Source: Acidiparvus fluvialis (GTDB taxonomy: Bacteria > Acidobacteriota > Holophagae > Holophagales > Holophagaceae). From it: a DNA stretch of 38,636 nucleotides. This document shows positions 33,327-38,636 of this stretch, piece by piece (position 1 is the stretch's first letter; each line of letters opens with the position of its first letter). The stretch lies in assembly GCA_041263285.1 (NCBI GenBank), contig JBFSVS010000008.1, positions 1 through 38,636 on the forward strand. The letters run 5' to 3'. The position numbers and the translations under genes are program-made. Under the pieces are notes generated by a model that searched no databases, was not told the origin of the DNA, and saw only the letters and a program-made list of their open reading frames with translations.

Positions 33327-34076
33327 CTAGACTAATGAGAAACCTTCACCCAAATAAACCTTTTTTATATCAGGATCAGCGGCAATTTCTTGGGGAGTAC
33401 CATTTTTAAAAATCACGCCATCGACAAGAATGTAGGCTCGTTCGGCAATTTGTAGGGTCTCTCTCACATTGTGGTCAGTAATTAGCACACCTATATCCCT
33501 AGATTTTAACTCGTGAATTAATTCATGAATTTCATTGATACTTTTGGGATCTATGCCTGCGAATGGTTCATCTAATAGGATAACTTTGGGATTAGATACC
33601 AGAGCTCTGGCTAATTCACATCGACGACGTTCACCTCCAGAAAGTTGTCGGCCAAGAACATTTTCAACTTTTGATAGTCGAAAAGATTTTATAAGATTAT
33701 CGGTGATGAGGTGTTGATCAGAGACCTGTGAATACAAAAGTTCAGCTATCGCCATGATATTCTCGCGTACTGTAAGTCCTCTGAAAATACTGGATTCTTG
33801 CGGTAAATAACCAATACCAAGTTGGGCTCTTTTGTGCATTGGCATAGAGGAGATATTGATCTCATTCCAATAAATAACGCCTTCATCAGGTGTCTCAATA
33901 CCCACTATCATGTAAAAGGTAGTGGTTTTGCCTGCACCATTAGGACCCAGTAAACCAACGATCTCACCGGGGCCTATCTCAAGGGATACATCTTTTACAA
34001 CTGGATGACCATCATAAGATTTACGCAGATTTCTAATAGACAAGACGGATAGAGACGGTGTATGCAAACTAGTCAT
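33327..34076 (-). CDS. lptB: LPS export ABC transporter ATPase LptB
   Basis: 249 residues. Walker A GPNGAGKTT, Q-loop YLPQE, signature LSGGERRR, Walker B VILLDEPFAGIDP and switch His in TDHNVRET, the last being typical of LptB. It drives LPS extraction through the LptF/G permease, here fused and encoded at 1453-3684. The ATG overlaps the last 8 bases of the LptC/A-like gene. Confidence 0.97.
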   Translation of the reverse strand: MTSLHTPSLSVLSIRNLRKSYDGHPVVKDVSLEIGPGEIVGLLGPNGAGKTTTFYMIVGIETPDEGVIYWNEINISSMPMHKRAQLGIGYLPQESSIFRGLTVRENIMAIAELLYSQVSDQHLITDNLIKSFRLSKVENVLGRQLSGGERRRCELARALVSNPKVILLDEPFAGIDPKSINEIHELIHELKSRDIGVLITDHNVRETLQIAERAYILVDGVIFKNGTPQEIAADPDIKKVYLGEGFSLV

Positions 34077-35769
34077 AAATTTTATTACTTCCTCTCACAC
34101 GACCTTGCCAATAAATAGTATAGGTTTTATCTTTCGGATTTGGCGTAATCTCAAGGCGGTCTCCAGAACCCTCACCTAATTTGCCCCTAAGGACTACCTC
34201 ACCCTCAAGCCTTATTACTGATATTTTTCTAGATTGATCGAATACAATCGATGCTCCTCGGGCATTACATGACCAACCTAACCCATTAAGAACAATTGGA
34301 CCTCCGAGTAGCATCCTATTATTTTCGTATGAGCCACTAGCGGCATCTACTGTTATTCTGCCCTTTTGCTCTAGAAAAGTCCCACGGAGAGGCTCGGGGA
34401 ATTTGATCAGAGAAGTATTTTTTATAATTTTAGAGGTTGTGATTGTATCCGAATCGCGTCGCCAAATTATAGGATCCCCTGATAAAGTCCATTGAAGCTT
34501 TGATCCCCTTAGAAGAGTTCCCGACAGCACTCCTTCGTTATTATTTAATTCGTATTTGACGGGCCCTTGGATCGTCCACAAATCTCGGTTTCCAGATGCC
34601 GCCCCTCCCAAATAGGTGCCATCCTTACCCTCTCCCCGAACAGTGGGACCTAGAGACCACGTAAGGGATCTTCTATTGAAGCGTAGAGTTTGAGATATAA
34701 ATTTAAGATCGTTCAAGATTATTTCGGTTGATTGGGGAGAAAAGACTTCATCGGGTTGAATATCAGTGGGGTAGGAAGCCCCTTGTCGTTCGCGCATGAA
34801 AATATCAGGACTTCTGATTATTGTTCTATTAGATCCCTCAGAACGATTGAATTCGACATTGCCAATAAACCTTGAGAGATCGTGGAATATAAAGGCCGAT
34901 TCTGAACGAATACTCTCAGCAGTATTAGCCTCAAGCTTCGATCCTCGGACATTACTGAGCCCAAGCTTAGACGAGGATTCACTTTCGGAGTATAGAGCAT
35001 TATCGCTGTTTAATATAAGTTCATTCTTACGAATAAACGATACCTTGGTCGGAAAACTAATCTCCCCATTGGTAACAGCTGCCTTGCTTGTTGTAAGTTG
35101 TCCCGATAATAGATTTGATTGAATTTGCATTAGAAGAATTTCATCTAAATTTGGCGTTGTAATTACCGCATCAGCTTTAAGAGATTTGAGACTATTTTTA
35201 TTGTTATCTCTTGCTAGAAAGGTTATCGGAGCTAATTGGGACTCAAAGACTCCGCTAGATCTTCTAACCCAACCTGCGGGAAGTGCCCATTGACCTTGGA
35301 AAAGGCCAGATAGAGAGGTCCACTTTACAGGCACGAGGCCTTTCCAAACACCCCGTGACCAAATAAGGCAGGGGATATCTCCTTGGGCTAAACCTTCACC
35401 GATGAGGGCATCATTAAGGTTCCTGAAGGACAATTTAATTGGGCCGAAGATCGTCCATTCGTCGCTTCTTCGGATTGCAGAAGAACCCTCAATAAACCAT
35501 TTACCTGATTGATCCTCAAAAGTGATACGCGCAGGTTTGATTAATATTTCAGACGAGCGAGTTGAAATTGAATCATACGCTAGGGTGATTTGGCGATTCT
35601 CATATGTTTCTCTTAGAGTTCCGGTTTTCCCTTCTACCCCCTCCCTGTAATTCTTGAAAGTAATACTTTTGTCAACAGATTTAATATTTTTTACAAAAAA
35701 GGGGGTTAGACCAATCACTAGAATCAGTAAACTCCACCCGACTCGAATAATAATCCTCGAATCCATCAT
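34069..35769 (-). CDS. Membrane-anchored LptC/LptA-like long beta-jellyroll protein
   Basis: 566 residues in the place where lptC and lptA (about 190 and 180 residues) usually precede lptB. One N-terminal membrane helix (about 6-26) and then only beta-rich, polar sequence without further helices. The N-terminal part fits the LptC layout. Internal repeats are visible: residues 103-131 (DEWTIFGPIK and ALIGEGLAQGD) and 396-424 (DLWTIQGPVK and GVLSGTLLRG), and the C-terminal 466-560 has OstA/LptA-like short strands (RITVDAASGSYENNRMLLGG, ISVIRLEGEVVLRG). Family knowledge: these folds stack into a periplasmic LPS slide. Identity as an LptC-LptA fusion is inferred from position, anchor and pattern. 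Confidence 0.7.
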   Translation of the reverse strand: MMDSRIIIRVGWSLLILVIGLTPFFVKNIKSVDKSITFKNYREGVEGKTGTLRETYENRQITLAYDSISTRSSEILIKPARITFEDQSGKWFIEGSSAIRRSDEWTIFGPIKLSFRNLNDALIGEGLAQGDIPCLIWSRGVWKGLVPVKWTSLSGLFQGQWALPAGWVRRSSGVFESQLAPITFLARDNNKNSLKSLKADAVITTPNLDEILLMQIQSNLLSGQLTTSKAAVTNGEISFPTKVSFIRKNELILNSDNALYSESESSSKLGLSNVRGSKLEANTAESIRSESAFIFHDLSRFIGNVEFNRSEGSNRTIIRSPDIFMRERQGASYPTDIQPDEVFSPQSTEIILNDLKFISQTLRFNRRSLTWSLGPTVRGEGKDGTYLGGAASGNRDLWTIQGPVKYELNNNEGVLSGTLLRGSKLQWTLSGDPIIWRRDSDTITTSKIIKNTSLIKFPEPLRGTFLEQKGRITVDAASGSYENNRMLLGGPIVLNGLGWSCNARGASIVFDQSRKISVIRLEGEVVLRGKLGEGSGDRLEITPNPKDKTYTIYWQGRVRGSNKIYD

Positions 35770-36028
35770 TGGAAACTCTCAAACTTGCCTACCCCAATTG
35801 AACGCACTCGGGCAACTAGGATTGTAGGCAGGGATAAAATTTGGGAGGGAAGCATAAGTCTCGGGGGGCTCGTAGAATCAGTATGTCGGCATTGACACCC
35901 TACTCTAAGTTTAATAGATTGTCGAAATCTGCCCTTCAGAGGCTTCTTGGGCTCATTATGGTCACTTGTGAGAAAATGGGAGGGTAGTCGACTTGTTTAT
36001 GATTTATTTTTAAAGGGATCCTCTAGGT
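35770..36028. other. 259-base intergenic region between lptC/A-like gene and a secreted-protein gene
   Basis: No convincing reading frame. It must hold promoters for both divergent genes. Possible RNA structure: AAACTT at 35781-35786 and AAGTTT at 35907-35912 are complementary and could close a 132-base arm containing an inner stem GCCTAC (35787-35792) with GTAGGC (35824-35829). Two CTCGGG copies lie at about 35808 and 35861. I could not match it to a known RNA family by eye, and no clear terminator follows. Confidence 0.35.
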
Positions 36029-36571
36029 ATGAAACAAAAGATTTTTTTCATCACATTGATATCTGTTTGCCTATCCCTAACGGGGTCAGGTGATATTCCC
36101 AAGATCGATGGCACAAAACTAGTAAAAGTTCCAGGACCCTTGGTCGATGAATCAAGGATGGATCCTAGCCGATGGCCAGGAGCACCCAAGGACATGAACT
36201 TTAGAAGATTGGCAAGAAGAACTTCGACTATTTCCGCTGTTGCTGCCCCTACCCTTGAGGCGATTATAGAGGATAAAGTCAATGATCAAGCCGGTTGGAA
36301 AGCTTATCGATTCGATATACCCCCCAAGTCATCTTATGAGTTCACAATCATGGCGGAGCGCCGCGCTTGGTTTGCGCTCCGGGTTATTAATAAGTGGGGA
36401 CAAATCGAAGAGGGGATGACTCAAAATATTATTCAGAGAGGGTACCCCTACGCAAGTTACATCAATGATTCTGATCAAACTAAAACTATATACGTGATAG
36501 CGGACACCACAGAAGATAATACATTCGGTGAGCCCTACAGCTTACTCATTAAAAACATGCTAAATAAATAA
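36029..36571 (+). CDS. Secreted protein of unknown function
   Basis: 180 residues with a signal peptide (MKQKIFFITLISVCLSLTGSG). The mature part has a basic/proline-rich first section and a beta-rich second half (about 95-175) with GWKAYRFDIPPKSSYEFTIMAE, broken here as WKAYRFDIPP and SYEFTIMAE, a pattern reminiscent of pre-peptidase C-terminal or jellyroll modules but not diagnostic. No cysteine in the mature protein and no catalytic motif. coaE follows after 2 bases. Confidence 0.65.
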   Translation: MKQKIFFITLISVCLSLTGSGDIPKIDGTKLVKVPGPLVDESRMDPSRWPGAPKDMNFRRLARRTSTISAVAAPTLEAIIEDKVNDQAGWKAYRFDIPPKSSYEFTIMAERRAWFALRVINKWGQIEEGMTQNIIQRGYPYASYINDSDQTKTIYVIADTTEDNTFGEPYSLLIKNMLNK

Positions 36572-36573
36572 CT

Positions 36574-37215
36574 ATGAACACGTGGATAGGGCACTACGGT
36601 TTTCCCATCGTTGGTCTCACGGGATCGATAAGTTCGGGTAAAACGTTTGTGGCGAGTATCGCAAGGTCCTTTGGATTCGAACACATTAATACTGACGATA
36701 TTGCAAAAAATATTCTAAGGCAAGATCGAGAAATCCAAGAGCACGCCCAAACAATTACGGGTATCCAACCAGTTAGATTGGATGGGTCGATCGATAAAGC
36801 CTTCGGAAAAACGCTTTTTTCTAACCCTACAATGCTAAAAGAATACGAAGCACTTATTCATCCTCTAGTATTTAAAAATATACAGATTTTTTTCGACACG
36901 CTAGTCCCCCCTTATCCAAAGGGACTTTTAATCGAATCGGCGATATGGAGACAGTTAGAGGAAATTCCAACTTTTGACTCAATCTGGGTTGTTGAAGCTC
37001 CAGAACACAAGAGAGTAGAGCGTTTTTTAGTAAAGAATCCTGACGGGTTAGGTCTTTTCAAGGAGATTAATTTAAACCAACTCAAATCATCCCCTAAAAT
37101 TGATTCGCCTATGTATACAATCATCAATGATGGACGCGATCTCCATCAAGTGATCGAGGGTATTTGTAATGAAACAATCAAAGAATGGGCAAAGTTAAAT
37201 AACCTAAGGGCTTAA
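36574..37215 (+). CDS. coaE: Dephospho-CoA kinase
   Basis: Last step of coenzyme A synthesis. 213 residues. P-loop GLTGSISSGKT (about 15-25), then HINTDDIAKNIL with the conserved T/D-D motif, a LIHPLV segment and an ESAIWRQ block matching the CoaE lid and substrate regions. ATG 36574 follows the previous stop by 2 bases. A phosphohexomutase gene begins 2 bases downstream. Confidence 0.93.
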   Translation: MNTWIGHYGFPIVGLTGSISSGKTFVASIARSFGFEHINTDDIAKNILRQDREIQEHAQTITGIQPVRLDGSIDKAFGKTLFSNPTMLKEYEALIHPLVFKNIQIFFDTLVPPYPKGLLIESAIWRQLEEIPTFDSIWVVEAPEHKRVERFLVKNPDGLGLFKEINLNQLKSSPKIDSPMYTIINDGRDLHQVIEGICNETIKEWAKLNNLRA

Positions 37216-37217
37216 TA

Positions 37218-38636
37218 ATGTTGGAGACCTTTTTAAACTATATAAATGATAAGTCGCTAGAGAACGAGTACCGAGATGAGCTTTTAGCCCTCTTTCCCAA
37301 TACAGGTAACCTAGATGCAGGTCAGTTGGAGGAGATGCAATCTCGTTTTGCATCGCAGTTAATTTTTGGTACGGGCGGTATTAGAGGCCTAATGGGTGCA
37401 GGGACCAACCGTATAAATCTTCCAACCATAAGAAAAGTAACCAATGCCTTAGGGCAAACAACCAAAGAACTCGCAAGGGGTCCCATGACTGCAGTAGTGG
37501 GCTATGATACTCGAATAAACTCGAGAAAGTATGCCGAACACGCTGCGGCAGTCCTCATGGATCAAGGGTTTAAAGTGTGGATATCTTCAACCCCAACTCC
37601 AACTCCATTTTTATGTTTTGCCATGCGAAGGCTCGGATCATCTTGCGGGATTATCATCACCGCCTCTCATAATCCAAAAAGCTATAACGGACTAAAAGCT
37701 TACGATAACCAAGGTGGTCAAATTGTAGAAGCATGGGATAAGCGTATAACAGAGCTCATCCTTAAGTCACCTCTGGTTATGACAGCACCCTTAAGTCATG
37801 TTTCCGAAGCTGAATTCATACCCTCAGAAATCCAAGAGGAATTCATTTCTAGCGCTTGTTCCTTTTTGCCTCCTAAACCTGAAGCACAAGTTTATCCTAA
37901 AATTATGTACACACCTTTTCATGGAACCGGAGCAGCGCTTGTAACAAGAATTTTTGAAAGGGCGAAGATACCCCTCTTGCTATCACCCTCGCAATCTTTA
38001 ATGGATGGTAATTTCTCAACTTGCCCTCGGCCTAACCCCGAAGAAATTAAAAGCTATGCCGCAGTAATCTCTGATGCGTCGCAATCTAAGGCGCACTACA
38101 TCATAGCCAATGACCCTGATGCGGATCGAATAGGCCTAGTAACTGAGAAAAAGGGGTATATCAATGAATTAGGAAATAGCTGGAAATTAATGACCGGAAA
38201 TGACTTAGCTTCTTTAACGTTGGACTATTTAGCAAGGATGAGGCCTACGCCCGGCACAATCATAACCACTATTGTTACCTCGGATTTCTTATCTGCCGTA
38301 GCCAGAAAACACCAGTTGGGAGTTGTGAAAACCTTAACGGGCTTCAAAAATATTGCAAATTCAATGAATCGTCTCACCGAGATTGGGGATCGCTACGTAT
38401 TCAGTGCAGAAGAGAGCTATGGGATTTTAATCAATGGGCAACTTCGAGATAAAGATGGGGTAAGCAGTTCTGTTTTTGTGGCTAGCATGTTACAGGATAT
38501 TGAATCTCGGGGGATTTCAGTGTGGGATGCTATCTCAGATTTACAGCGGTCCACAGGGGTTTTTTATAATGATCTGGTTAATCTTGAGGACCCCTCGCCA
38601 AGTGGCATTAAGCGATTCAACCAATTAATGCAGACG
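37218..38636 (+). CDS. Phosphoglucomutase/phosphomannomutase (partial at window end)
   Basis: The frame from ATG 37218 stays open for 473 codons to the window edge. Alpha-D-phosphohexomutase landmarks: FGTGGIRG near 50-57, phosphoserine loop TASHNPKSYNGLK, metal loop NDPDADRIG, sugar loop with EESYG and the KDGV segment. The arrangement, with long N-terminal helices, resembles the PGM2/PgcA-type branch, which includes phosphoglucomutases; phosphomannomutase activity is not excluded. Only the last domain's end is missing. Confidence 0.93.
   Translation, partial: MLETFLNYINDKSLENEYRDELLALFPNTGNLDAGQLEEMQSRFASQLIFGTGGIRGLMGAGTNRINLPTIRKVTNALGQTTKELARGPMTAVVGYDTRINSRKYAEHAAAVLMDQGFKVWISSTPTPTPFLCFAMRRLGSSCGIIITASHNPKSYNGLKAYDNQGGQIVEAWDKRITELILKSPLVMTAPLSHVSEAEFIPSEIQEEFISSACSFLPPKPEAQVYPKIMYTPFHGTGAALVTRIFERAKIPLLLSPSQSLMDGNFSTCPRPNPEEIKSYAAVISDASQSKAHYIIANDPDADRIGLVTEKKGYINELGNSWKLMTGNDLASLTLDYLARMRPTPGTIITTIVTSDFLSAVARKHQLGVVKTLTGFKNIANSMNRLTEIGDRYVFSAEESYGILINGQLRDKDGVSSSVFVASMLQDIESRGISVWDAISDLQRSTGVFYNDLVNLEDPSPSGIKRFNQLMQT

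Noticed and set aside
35781..35912. 6S RNA or signal recognition particle RNA
   Set aside because: Length and core sequences do not match either family by eye; kept only as an unassigned structured region.

Overview
The window reads as a densely packed chromosomal segment of a diderm, LPS-making bacterium that makes menaquinone by the futalosine route. It encodes Kdo synthesis (KdsD), LPS transport (LptF/G-, LptB- and LptC/A-type proteins), an Mla/MCE lipid transporter, lipoprotein processing (LspA) and two futalosine radical-SAM enzymes (MqnE, MqnC). Base composition leans to A+T by eye. TTG starts are frequent (kdsD, pdxA, glmU, lspA). I see no phage, transposon, CRISPR or toxin-antitoxin module, so this is core genome. 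The phylum is not fixed by the sequence; the mix of SpoVG, futalosine enzymes, a barrel-tipped MCE protein and DUF116 fits lineages outside the classical Proteobacteria.

Layout. 1-4892: a cut-off LON-domain gene on the minus strand, then kdsD, a fused lptF-lptG gene, a NapH-like polyferredoxin and msrB on plus. 4951-5114: tRNA-Cys and tRNA-Gly on minus. 5207-13426: a plus-strand run pdxA, glmU, mlaE, mlaF, mlaD-barrel, DUF116, UbiA-type prenyltransferase, pgeF/yfiH, spoVG, followed by tRNA-Gln and a processive GT2 glycosyltransferase. 15132-20504 (minus): biotin carboxylase, biotin carrier, ileS, lspA. 20522-22696 (plus): a 40-residue LptM-like lipoprotein, rpoZ, mqnE, fthC. 22676-26549 (minus): acpP, fabF, uvrB, yhbY. 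26629-32012: xerD, a secreted thioredoxin-like protein, an Rrf2 regulator, rlmI, a secreted nucleotide phosphodiesterase and a cytosolic 5'-nucleotidase. 32005-35769 (minus): a long LptC/LptA-like protein, lptB, a 54-residue zinc ribbon, mqnC. 36029 to the end: a secreted unknown protein, coaE and a phosphohexomutase cut by the window edge.

The most interesting theme is envelope lipid transport with unusually few, unusually long chains. LptF and LptG are one 743-residue polypeptide. The gene before lptB encodes one membrane-anchored 566-residue beta-rich protein where lptC and lptA would normally be. MlaD carries its own C-terminal outer-membrane-type beta-barrel and there is no MlaA, MlaB or MlaC. 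Both LPS and phospholipid routes may therefore use covalently continuous bridges. Two small genes that are easy to miss (LptM-like lipoprotein, zinc ribbon) are listed with coordinates.

Gene packing is extreme: several convergent pairs overlap or nearly touch, and several divergent pairs have start codons about 17-25 bases apart, so promoters must lie inside neighbouring genes and ordinary terminators are largely missing.
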